DNA of 64,000 nt from Clonostachys chloroleuca (taxonomy: Eukaryota; Ascomycota; Sordariomycetes; Hypocreales; Bionectriaceae): assembly GCA_037952775.1 (NCBI GenBank), contig JBANAY010000003.1:10540001-10604000 (forward strand). Reading direction: 5' to 3'. The notes below the pieces were generated by a model. The model made no database searches, was not told the origin of the DNA, and was given only the letters and a program-made list of their open reading frames with translations. A program made the translations under genes and the position numbers. Of this stretch, positions 24,395 through 34,886 are shown one piece after another (position 1 is the stretch's first letter; each line of letters begins with the position of its first letter).

Positions 24395-27300
24395 GGATAA
24401 ACGATGGGTTGTTTTGTTTAGTTAGAAAGCGAAGATTGAATTCTCTCTTCTTGGCTTGTAGGCAAGGCATGGCACTTGATTGAATACCTGCCTGCAAGGA
24501 CATTCGTGATGAATCCCCAGGATCGGGTTCATTTGAACCCTGAATATTTACCTCAACCACCGCGAGCTTGCCTCAAATTAGCAGACGGGCTAGCTAGTTG
24601 TGAGTGGTCGGTACATCAGGGAGGGATGGGAACAGAATTCCACTCACGGTGATGACGCTCAGTACTCGATAGACTTTTATGTTGATGAACTGAAACGAAA
24701 TGACGAGCACTCGCTCTAATGGACACGAGGCTTAATAGTAAATAGGTAGCTTAAGTAATAGAGCTTGCCGTTTCTCATCCTTGTAAGGATGAGGGCCAAT
24801 TCAACCAGTGAATCATTGCAAGTGTTCCGCCAACCGAGGTAGCCATAAGTACACCTTAGCAGATCAGTACCGTGCCTCCAAACTTGGCTCACTGATGAGT
24901 GAACACGAGGTAAACTGAACTTCCGAAGATCAGAGCGGTCATCGATCATGGAAAAATGGAAAAAACTAAGCTTAGGTGCCTATTAGGTAGCTCGTCTCTA
25001 CCCACCCAGCCGGTTCTATGAAAGAACATGACCTCGTATCGACTAAATGACAACTTGTTATCCAGGTGATGGCATCGGAATGAATTATTGAGGCTGAGCA
25101 ACCAACGATGGCTTGTCATGGTGTTGAAATGTACGTGAGAGGGAGTGTACTACAATGCAAGTTCGGAAAAGGGGCTGGACGAAGGGGTGGGCTCGCAAAC
25201 AAGCTTACCTTAGCAGGGCAGTCTACGAAGACTAAGGAGCTCAAAATTTGCATCATCTTCAGGAATTCGTTTGAGGAGTTCGTATCTTGTTGGTTGTTCA
25301 TGTTGGTTTCATTTAGGGTACAATTTTCGTTGCCATCTAGCGGGAATACGAGTGGAGGAGGCTAGTGATGGGCAGACTTGTAGGCATCTATGATGTTCTG
25401 CACGGACAGATGGGGAACATACAGAGTGGTTGGTTTGCTGTTTACAATGCCAAATCGGGAATGTCAAGTTTGAAATGGGCCCATCAGGCATTGAAACGGG
25501 ACTATGCACGTTGGTAGCAGAGTTTGGGGCTGCGCAAGCGGGATGCTACATGACCAAACGCCAACTGCTACATCACACCCCGGTCGCAAGGCAGCGTATC
25601 GCACAATTTCACGATTCGATCTCATCGTCAGGGTGGGTTTTCGGGGTTCTTTGATGTCATTCAAAGGTAATTTGAGGGAATCAGCCCTGTAATCTAGATT
25701 CCAACTGCAAGGGACCTCTCTGCCTCAGTGTCCTCACCAACGGGACTTTGGATAGAGGAGGGTTAGTGCCTTACACGCTTGGCAGACTTACAGACTGCAC
25801 CTGTCACCTGATATAAGAATTGATTGACTATGTCAAGAATGAATCTGGTGATCGAGATACAAAGAGCTACGCCGTGGCTTGTGCAACGGGAGGGAGTCAC
25901 AGTGGGACAATCAAGAGGCCATCACACAACTCCCCTTGCAACAGATGCACGCTTGCCCTGGACAAGCAATTTTCCACTTCTAGCGCCGAATGGACCGGTG
26001 CATGGGCGCTTGAACACGGCGAGCGGGATGCCTCGAGTGCGGCGATGCGGATCTAAATGCCATGATGAACGGACCGATGTTGCTAATCCTGTCCAGTCAA
26101 AGGGCCAGGCTGAGCCTCCGAGGCAGTTAAGGCTGATGTGGGGTTTAGATGTAGGTTGCAGAGTTGACAAAGGGGAAATATTACTCTGTCCCACCTCCAT
26201 GCGTAGACGGTGCTGGGCGGGTTGAGGATTTGAGCCTCGCCGTTCTATTTTCATTCTGCCTCGGCCCCGAACGATGTTCCTCCATGGGGGAGAGTGAGAG
26301 TGGGGGTTGCCTGGCGCCGGGAATCTGGTGCCGCCGTGGCTGAGCGTCAAATCTGTCTGTGCCTTGAAGGCCCCAACTCTAAGCGCACGCGCCTATGGCA
26401 TGCATAGAAGGCAGTTGGTCGCCAACAGTGGGGAAGGCAGCACATATGTGAAGGCAGTTGCGATGTCTGGCAGACGGGTTGTTGTTGTTTTTTGGCTGCA
26501 AGGGGATCGTGTGGGCGAGGCAGCAGAGTAAGGCTGGTGCCGGCAATCCGGTCGCGTGTCAGACGGGCCTGGCTATGCCCCCCAACTGGAGTTGCGATGT
26601 GGATGACTTTGGTCTGTAAGAGGCAGAATGCGATCCTGGTTACCGGCGATGATGCCTGGAGGTATGGAGATTGCGGGAGAAAGGTGACCGGAAAGAGTCA
26701 CCTCATCAATAACACCAAGACGAGCATCGCCTTGTGAGCGAGGGCTGTGTTGGCTCGTTGGTTGTTCAGATGAGATTGATGCGAAGCCTGTCCGTCAGCT
26801 TATCACCAGATCCAGTGGAAAGAATCGAGGGCGCAGATGGCCTCATGGCAAAGACCCGTCTCTGTCTGACCTCATTGTTCGTGAGGATATCGTAGAGACG
26901 ACGGGCCAATCAAGCACGCCTGGCATGCCATTGACACCCGATGCGTTGTGTGGTGAGGTGTCTGTCGAGATGGAAGCCTCGGTGAACAATGCAATGGCCG
27001 GATGAGTCTGTGACGTAGAACGCCTGACTGCCCAGTGCGCCTCAGTAACGGCAAATAACACACTGCCAGGTATGAGTCCCACCCCGCTATTCACCTACCT
27101 GAAAGATAGCGCACGGCCTGGCTCAAATAGACCCAGGTCCAGGGTATGCAGGGCTGGGGCTGGGGTGCCCACTGAAGACAGGGGCCTCCAGTGGGCGCAT
27201 GTTGGCGTCAAATCTGGCTAGGCGGCGTTGTTCCATCTCCACCCGCATGCGCTGTCCCTCATCAGTCGCCTGCAACGATCACCGCGCCTAGCTCAGGTAC

Positions 27301-27675
27301 CTGTTTCCTCCGGTTTTGGCTGGGGTTTGAGCTTCGACATGGAGTGAGGATCAATCTTGGCTCCAGTCCACTCAATGTCATGCACTCGCACCTCGGAACA
27401 CACCCACCTCGTGCGCATATTACGTAGGTGCCTTGCCTTGGAACGTGCAAGATATATAGTATCACCATTATCCTCCCTTCCACAATCCCCCTCATACCCA
27501 CAACAACAAACACCAGAACATCCGCCAAGACTTTGATCACCGACTTTACATTACGCACACCAAAACCTACCCCCATCCGTTTCACAGGTCTTTGATCAAA
27601 CGAGGGGGAACAAGCACGCTGCCAAAGTTTGGCTGGAACACCTGATCTAAAGCTCGCACCCCTTCCAACCATATA
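24395..27675. other. Longest intergenic region of the window, no gene recognised
   Basis: These 3.3 kb lie between the Blm10 gene and the deaminase-family gene. ORFs of 60-136 codons occur on both strands (for example 25824-26225 +, 27262-27672 -), but none has a supported start, splice partner or domain. A TATA-like GATATATAG at 27451-27459 lies about 220 bp upstream of the next ATG. Confidence 0.5.
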
Positions 27676-29652
27676 ATGGGCGTCTTCTGCTCAGCCAAGA
27701 GACTTTCGGAAGGTCGTCAAGGCCGGGATATTAATTTGGACCCTTCAACAACCACAAGAATAGCTATCCATCGGTTTCATCCCTTTAGAAAACCTGCCCA
27801 AAACACACCCAACAGCACCATGTCAATACGACGGGATGCTGAAGACGACAAGACAGTCGCACGTCATCACATCGATTCTCACCATACAGCTTTACATCCA
27901 GAATTGCGTCCAGAAGCCGCTGAGGCAGCTCGGAGAATTGGAAACACCATTGAATCGGGCTTTCGAAGCAAGGATGAGTACTACAAAGCTCGCAGGCAAA
28001 TGCTGGACATAGACAGGGCTGTCGGCTTTGACCACAAGTGCCGGAGTAGAGCCTCAAGGCTTGAGGAGGAAGTAGACAAGATCATCCAATCTTTGAAGAA
28101 ACAAGACTGCACAGAGGTTTATGGCAAGGCTCCCGCGCGTACAGGATTCGGCGGCCAGCTTCACAAGCGCATCCCCGGAGACCACTTTCTCTCCAACGTG
28201 GATCTGATCGGACAAACGGAGATCTTCAACATTGCCCGGAGGATGCCCAAGGGAAGCCACTTGCATATCCACTTCAATGCCTGTTTGCAACCCCAAGTGC
28301 TGCTCAACATTGCCAAGGATATGGAGCGCATGTGCATTAGCAGCGATCTCCCACTTGTCTCCGGCAATCACTATGAGAACTTTGATCGATGTGAGATCCA
28401 GTTCTCGATCAAGGCCGTTGGTTGTGCCACCCAAGGCAATCTCTTCTCTTCAAACTACGAAGCCCGCCAGTGGATGAAGTTTTCAGAGTTTCTGAGACTC
28501 TTCCCAAGCAAATACCGCAAGACAAAAAATGCCAACGCGATGAAGTGGCTCGCTTCCAAGCTGGTATTTCAGGACGAGGAGGCACACAATTGCCTCCAGA
28601 CAGCGGAGGGGTAAGTTAATCTCATCAGTCATTCCATTGTAACACTGACTAATGTTTTTGTATGTAGTGCTTGGGAGAAATTCAACGGACGAACCAGGAT
28701 GATGAAAGGTCTCTTCAACTATGAGACAGCCTACAGAAGGTACACACGGTTATTTCTCGAGGATCTGATGCACGACAACATCCAATATGCAGAGATCCGA
28801 CCAAACTTTATGAGCACCAACCAACTGTGCCGCGACGATGGCACTGGTTCCATCGACAACCGCGGCATCATGAACATCATTATCGGTGAAGTCGAGAAGT
28901 TCAAGGCAGAGATGGCCAAAGGAAACAGGCTCTTCCAGGGTCTCAAAGTCATCTACTGCACCCCCCGATCCTTCTCACCCGAAAAGGTGAAGGAGGCACT
29001 GGATGAGTGCATCCAGTTTAAGCAGGAATGGCCTCAGTGGATTGCCGGTTTTGATCTCATTGGGGAAGAGTGCAAGGGACGGCCGCTCAAGGACTTCATT
29101 CCTGAACTTCTCGAGTTCCAGGACAACTGCAGGAATCTAAACCTGGATATCCCTTTTTTGTTCCACTGTGGCGAGACCCTCGAGATTGGCACCGACACCG
29201 ATGCCAACCTGGTCGATGCTCTTCTACTCAACTCAAAGCGAATCGGCCACGGCTATGCCTTGGCCAAACACCCATACATCATGCAACAGATGAAGGCACG
29301 CGGTGTCTGTCTAGAGCTCTGCCCCATCTCAAACGAGATTCTGGGCCTGACTCCACGAGCAAGTGGACATTCCATGTATGACCTGCTCGCAAACAACGTC
29401 CACTGCACTGTCAGCTCGGACAACGGAACGATCTTCAGATCTACTCTATCACACGATTTCTACCAGGTTATGATTGGAAAGAACGACATGGGACTTGCAG
29501 GATGGAAACAGCTCATCCTGTGGAGCATCGAACACTCCTGCATGAATGATGCAGAGCGAGAAACAGCACTTGAGCAATGGAACCAGGAATGGGAGGAGTT
29601 CCTCAAGTGGGTTGTGCTCACCTACCGCTCATACAGAGACGAGCGCCTGTAA
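27676..29652 (+). CDS. ADGF/CECR1-like adenosine deaminase family protein
   Basis: Two exons (27676-28610, 28668-29652; 57-bp intron with GTAAGT, CTAAT and TGTAG) give 639 residues. Metal-dependent deaminase marks are in order: MPKGSHLHIH with the metal-binding HxH (about 197-199), FHCGETL with catalytic His/Glu (about 478), KRIGHGYAL, CPISNEILGL and SSDNGTIF (about 561-567). MPKG and the spacing point to the ADGF/CECR1 branch rather than classical ADA. In characterised members the last motif is SDD; here the second Asp is Asn, so substrate use may differ. The usual secretion signal is absent. The first ATG gives MGVFCS, which fits an N-myristoylation pattern with a neighbouring Cys; a second ATG at 27820 has the stronger CACCATG context. 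Confidence 0.88.
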
Positions 29653-30662
29653 ATGAAGCCCGAGGAGGATAACTCGAGAACAAAAACGCACCTTTTATGA
29701 GGGATGATACGACTTATGACGGGAACCATACGGATGCATTCATACTAGCCATTTGTTTTTTAGCGAGCATATCTGTTTTTTCTGTCTATCTTTGCTTATT
29801 TCTTTTCTTTCTAGATACCAGCATGCTGCCAACACTGGCAACCAATTGAACTTCTGTTAACATGATCACACTGCCTATCCTCCGTGAAACAATGTTGCTG
29901 ATGCCTAGAGTCCGCCATTCACCATACACATGTGATGTATGCCTCGAGGGGGCGATGCCCGATGAGCAAATGCTAATCAATCTGGTAGGAGAACCGATGG
30001 AAGACTTGAAGAAGCCTCACCGAACGCCGCCCAGACCGCCAACCGGCCCCCGGTGCCACAAGTGTGGCGGGGTTGATACCCTTGTCGAAAGGCAAGGCGG
30101 TGCGATGGTCAGGTGACGTGTGGCTCATAACATTCAGGCGACAATTACCGTCGGTGGAGCGAGTGCCGGGCTTCTAGGCGGCCCCCTCCTGAGCGCTTAC
30201 ATCAGCCCCTGAGCGCTTACATTAGGGGTCAAAACTGCCGCCAGCGCCCAGCCACTTTTGACCTGGAGTTCACCAACCAGCGGGTCGCGCCGTTTCCCCC
30301 AGCCCAATCGAGGAACCAGCTGAAATGCGGCTCTTAGCGCCGTCCCGCTCTAAAATGAAGGCGGGAACGGCCTGGGCTGTCTGTCAGGTTTCATCTCCTC
30401 TTGGGGGTTCATCCTTCGAAAAATTGTTTCGCAGCCAGCCAGCCATGTGTGTTTGAGAGTCCTGTGCTTCGTCTATTTCCGTGCTCAGCGTCCGGGGTAT
30501 TTCTTACATGGGCATCGCTTTTTCCCAACCCCTGTGTTCGTGATTCTAACTTTATTTATTCCCTTCAACGTCGCTCCTGTCCTCTCCACCCCAAGCAATA
30601 CTACCTATTCACCCTCCAAGAGCGTCTATTGCCAAAGTGGTTGCCCGACCACAACCATCAAG
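29653..30662. other. Intergenic region with a small unsupported ORF and a short direct repeat
   Basis: About 1 kb. An 84-codon frame at 29862-30116 contains two CxxC pairs (CDVC, CHKC) and could suggest a small zinc-binding protein, but it lacks a conserved context and I do not call it a gene. A short direct repeat lies at 30188-30222. Confidence 0.45.
30188..30222. repeat. Two tandem copies of a 15-bp sequence
   Basis: CCTGAGCGCTTACAT occurs at 30188-30202 and again at 30208-30222, a period of 20 bp. The similarity continues for three bases after each copy with one mismatch. Confidence 0.85.
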
Positions 30663-32179
30663 ATGGGGGGAACGGCGCCAATCAGTTCACATGGTTCCCC
30701 GGCAACAAGCTGGACTGGGGCCTGGACATTGTCACCCTCTTGGCGGTTATTGGCGAGTCCTCCATCGGTGATCAGTCCCAGGCCATCACTGCCTCGTTGT
30801 TCTGCGTCCTCCCACGCCTAATACCCGCCCCCCAGGCTCTACTCAAGGCCACCAGGCCAACCCGCATGCCCGAGACGCTGGCCAAGATGACGGGCGTGCT
30901 GAGCGGCACGACCTTGGAGTCGGTCGGCTATTTCGCCAACATCATCCAGCCGCTTAATGAGCTGCCCGCGTACAGCTTCAAGGTGCTGAAGATTGAGCAC
31001 CGCGAGAACTTCCAGTTCGAGGATGTCCAGGTAGGCACCCTCGCGACCGAGTATGGCTGGATCAGAGCTGTTTACACCAAGCTGATCAAGCTCCTGCCGG
31101 GTAAAACCCCCGAGCGGCTGCGCTTGGCCATGCCAAGAGCGCCGCCAAGGGACGACGAGGAGATGGCACAGCTGCCCCATGAGAACGGGACCACTACCGC
31201 CAGGGACTTCGCCCAGCCTGGCGAACCGCCCAGGCCCGTGCAGCGCCGTGCGACGCTGAGGGAGACAACGCAGGACTTCTTCACCAACCCCACAATGGCC
31301 CTCAGCGGCGAGCGTCCTGCCGTGCCGCCCAAGCTCTGGTCTCCGATCCATATCCTGAGCGTCTTCTCCTGCTCCATCAGCGTGGCCATTGTGGCCTGCG
31401 GTATAGCATGGAAGGATGGAAACGCAATCATATCTGTCACTCTGATCTCGCTCACCTCTACTATTGTTGGCATTGCGTCGTTCTGGCGCCCGCGGCTTAT
31501 GAAGCGCAGGCATAACAACAACGTCCCCCCTGGCGATGTCATGATCCGTACCCGCGAGGGTGCCTTCCTTCTCATCAAGTGCACCGAAGACGTCGCCCGA
31601 GAACTCTACTCCGGAACCGAGGAGTGCGACTACTACGTCGGGGAGCGCACGTACCGCCTCCTGATGGGCATCGCCACCACCCTGCTGATGGTCAGCGTCG
31701 TCCTGCTCGGCAACTGCACCTGGGACCTGCAGATGTTCATCGCGGGCACCTACATCCTCCTCAACGGTCTGTACTGGGCCCTGGGCATGCTCCCCCGCTC
31801 CTCCTTCTGGGACCTGTCGCGGTACAAGTGGGAGGACATCACCAAGGAGGACGCCCAGAACGCCGAGGGCGTCACGGACCCCAACGACCAGCGCGAGGGC
31901 CACCCGAGCTTCACGCGCACGCTGTGGTACGCCATCCGCGAGACCGAGAGCGTCGGCTGGGTGCAGACGAGCGGCGCCGCGCCCGTGTCGGAGCACTGGA
32001 AGGAGTGGCTGCGCGAGGCGCACATCAATGCGAGGGACGGCAACCGCGACTGGAACGCAGTCGAGAGGAAGAACCAGATCATGAACACCAGGAATGCGGA
32101 GACGGAGCTCGGCGACCTGGCGGGCGAGACCGCGCCGGCCACGCAGGTTCTGAGGCCCGGTGCCGTCGAGGGAGGTTAA
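30663..32179 (+). CDS. Multi-pass membrane protein of unknown function (frame broken after the start)
   Basis: The protein-coding frame ends at 32179 and is open leftwards past 30401, but its first in-frame ATG is deep inside clearly coding sequence. A well-placed ATG at 30663 (AAGATGG) is one base out of frame. One extra G in the G6 run at 30665-30670 would join it to NQFTWFPGNKLDWGLD and give about 505 residues. I treat 30663 as the probable start. About four hydrophobic helices follow in the second half: ILSVFSCSISVAIVACGIAW, a segment near IISVTLISL, LLMGIATTLLMVSVVLLG and FIAGTYILLNGLYWALGM. I recall similar uncharacterised membrane proteins in many filamentous ascomycetes. The antisense frame 30839-32188 is a GC-rich shadow. 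Confidence 0.75.
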
Positions 32180-32725
32180 GCACTGCACTTCAGACTTCCC
32201 CCACGCTTTCGCTTCTATTCTTACGTTCCCTAATGTCTAATGAAGCGAACTGCATACATGTACACTTAAAAAAAATCATCATTTAAGGACCGATATGGAT
32301 ACTGAGATTTAAGGGGGGTAGGGGGTATCTATATACTTGGTCCTTTTTCACGAGTGAATGAGCCAATTTGGGCAATATACAAGCGGCAATGGTTACTGGT
32401 ACAAAAGAATGAAATATACGATTTCGATCTCGATCTATTTTTTTAATCTTCTATTAAAAAAATGCATTATATCGAAGGGGAAGAAAGAAGAGTTTCTCAC
32501 TAACGGAGCGCTCTTACACTCAGGACCTTGATATGCCCCCAATCTTTATATATTTTGAAAAAAAAACGCCAACCTCCCAGTAACAACGCCCCGACAGTAA
32601 TTCGTATTCAGAAAGGGGAAGGGGGTATCATGAGAGATTCCGGAATAGTAGGGTGAATGCCGACCCCAGGATAACCGGTTTCTTTCATGAATTACCCTTT
32701 AGTTTTCGTTTTGTCCCCCCCCCCT
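32180..32725. other. Convergent 3' region with homopolymer tracts
   Basis: AT-rich 3' regions of two convergent genes, with several A and T runs and a C10 tract at 32715-32724, immediately beyond the Srp40 stop codon. No gene is seen. Confidence 0.6.
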
Positions 32726-33949
32726 TTAGTCCTCGAAGTAGACGCTCTGGTTCTCGTGGATGTTGATGGGCCCGCCGCGGAAGCTGCCCTTCTTCTTCTT
32801 GTTCTTCTCCTTGGTGAAGCCCTTGCCCTTGGTGACGATGAGGTCCTCGTGTGCTCGCTGCGAGTAGGCGATGTTAACGTACTCGTTGGAGGCGAAACGG
32901 GGGTCGACCTTGATGTCCTTGGCGATGCGGGAGAAGGGCACGTTTTGCTTCTTGCCGTTCCTCTTGAACTCGGTCGGGTCGGGGGGCAGGGGAGGGTCGG
33001 CCAGGGAGGAGGATGCTGGGGCGCCGGTGACGGTCACGGAAGAGTCTGAGGAGTCGGACTTCTTGACCTTGGCTAGTTTCTTGGTTTTCTTGGTTTTGGC
33101 GTCAGAGTCGGACGACGAGTCGGAGTCGGAGTCAGAGGATGATGAGGAAGAGGAAGAGGACGACGATGAGGAGGAAGAGGACGAGTCGGAATCTGAGGAA
33201 CTGTCGGAGGAGTCTGGAAGGGCGACCTTGGCAGCCTTCTCAACCACAGCCGAAGCATCGGACTCTGAATCGGAGTCAGATTCCGAGGAGGAGGACTCAG
33301 ATTCAGAAGACGAAGAAGATTCGGAGGAAGAGGAAGACTCCGAGGAGGAAGATTCAGAAGACTCTGAGGAAGACTCTGAGGAAGACTCCTCACGCCTCTG
33401 CCTCTTTGCCCTAGGCTCCTCGTCCTCAGATTCTGAGCTAGAGTCGGACTCACTGGAGCTCGATTCAGATGAGCTGGAATCGCTCTCAGCAGCCTTCCTC
33501 TTCAGGCTCTTCTTCTTTGTCTCGGGCTCGCTCTCATCGTCGCCCTCGCTACCAGAGTCATCAGCATCGTCGTCGCTGCTGGCGTCCTTCATGTCAATAT
33601 CGTCGTTGACGGCCTTTTTCTTGGGTGCTGCGACGGGCTGAGACGCCTCCCAGGTCTGGAAAATGGCTACAAGAGATGTGCTTCCAGCCTCAGGCAGATC
33701 CCATCCGTTCTTCTCGACCTGCTTCTTCAAGGCGCTGCGGACCGAGTCCAGGGAGTATTCGGAGAGGAACCCGTCGACCAGACCGAGGAGCTGGCTAGGT
33801 GGAGGGATAGTCGCAGCGGCGGAGGAGGCCTTGGCCTTTGCGCCAGAACTTTTCTTTTCCTTCTTGGCCATGGTGGTGGAGGTCATCTGGGGGTTGGAGG
33901 AGTTGTTGGAGAAGAGCCACGAGGGTGGGCTGTTATTCGTGCCGGGCAT
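32726..33949 (-). CDS. SRP40: Srp40/Nopp140-like nucleolar phosphoprotein
   Basis: A single exon of 407 residues. Near the N-terminus a LisH-like segment (QLLGLVDGFLSEYSLDSVRS) is followed by a very long Ser/Asp/Glu tract broken by Lys-rich patches, and then by the conserved SRP40 C-terminal domain, visible as NVPFSRIAKDIKVDPRFAS, HEDLIVTKGKGF and KKKKGSFRGG. This order is diagnostic for yeast Srp40 and animal Nopp140/NOLC1, nucleolar chaperones of box C/D and H/ACA snoRNPs whose serine tracts are CK2 targets. The first ATG is at 33949; a second at 33871 has a better context (ACCATGGCC) and may be used instead. The acidic repeat creates a long antisense ORF that is not a gene. Confidence 0.92.
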   Translation of the reverse strand: MPGTNNSPPSWLFSNNSSNPQMTSTTMAKKEKKSSGAKAKASSAAATIPPPSQLLGLVDGFLSEYSLDSVRSALKKQVEKNGWDLPEAGSTSLVAIFQTWEASQPVAAPKKKAVNDDIDMKDASSDDDADDSGSEGDDESEPETKKKSLKRKAAESDSSSSESSSSESDSSSESEDEEPRAKRQRREESSSESSSESSESSSSESSSSSESSSSSESESSSSESDSDSESDASAVVEKAAKVALPDSSDSSSDSDSSSSSSSSSSSSSSSSSDSDSDSSSDSDAKTKKTKKLAKVKKSDSSDSSVTVTGAPASSSLADPPLPPDPTEFKRNGKKQNVPFSRIAKDIKVDPRFASNEYVNIAYSQRAHEDLIVTKGKGFTKEKNKKKKGSFRGGPINIHENQSVYFED

Positions 33950-34886
33950 GTGCTGGGAACAAGGATCAAAAGCTAATTGACCGTGTCGTCGAGTGTGTCA
34001 CGACCCAAGCTGTTCAATTGGGTGTTCCGATGTGTTTTGCGGCAATGCAGGCCCAGCAAGATAGGAAGGGTCGAACAGCGGTAACGAGGTGCTCGGCGCA
34101 AGAAAAAGGCAGGGAAAAAAAAAAAAAGGTGTTTTCCTTATCTTATCAGTGGACCCCACCCCCACACTCGAAAGAGTGGCCTTGTGCACAGTGATACCAC
34201 AGCACACATTGACCCACGAGTAAATGTGCTGGGAAGTGACTGACATAATAAAACATGGCACATCTGGGCAGTTCAGCGTTGGATTTCAACACAATATCAA
34301 AATAATTGACCTAGTAATAAGCACCATATCAAGCGAAATATTGTGGAATAATTTATTATTCTTCTGTTATTGTGTCTAGTTAAAAATAAGGTCTCTGCCG
34401 TACGCGAAAAGAGCTTTGGTGTGCCATGTTTCATTTCACCCGCTAGGCTGGTTGGTTGTTGATCGGGCTGTTCGTGCCTGATCTCCATTTTCTTCCGTCC
34501 GCTAAGCTTAAAATTCAACCTAATCCTCGAGATAAAAGCTGAAAAAATATCTCTTGAGTAACATCCTTCTGGTGGTTTCATTTGTATAGGTGGTATTCGA
34601 GACTGCATCAGCATGACACGTCAAGTGCCGTCTAGTAAGCAAAGTCTCTATGAATGCGTGCGTCTTGTGCTTGGTCTTGATTGGTTATTAAGTGACGGTG
34701 AGGCTGTGAAGTAGAAGATATGTACCTATGCAAGGCGGGCAGCAAGGCATCTCAACCACCTCTGTAGTTAGGATATGCACTTCTTTTCCACAAGTAGTAT
34801 CTCCTCAAACGTCCCCAAAAGAACTAACCAGATGCCTTTCAATTTTCCTTACTCTCCTCAACATCTTCCGAATCGAGGCGTCGCAG
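33950..34886. other. Divergent intergenic region between Srp40 and the NLR gene
   Basis: About 0.9 kb that should hold both promoters, with an A13 run near 34116-34128. An open frame in phase with the NLR starts at an ATG at 34728, so the NLR might begin there. No other gene is seen. Confidence 0.5.

Noticed and set aside
24520..24545. tRNA-like GGGTTCATTTGAACCC
   Set aside because: It is a short palindrome without a matching acceptor stem, A box or anticodon arm nearby.
29862..30116. 84-codon ORF with two CxxC pairs
   Set aside because: There is no recognisable finger spacing, no promoter or splice evidence, and Pro-rich text between the pairs. It is more likely a chance frame in a 3' region.
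30839..32188. 449-codon minus-strand ORF
   Set aside because: It is the antisense of the membrane-protein gene in GC-rich DNA. The plus strand encodes hydrophobic helices and conserved-looking blocks, while the minus frame is a low-complexity Arg/Ala/Gly/Val mix.
32871..33641. 256-codon acidic plus-strand ORF
   Set aside because: It is antisense to the Ser/Asp tract of Srp40. Alternating serine and acidic codons give a long Glu/Ser frame on the other strand by composition alone.
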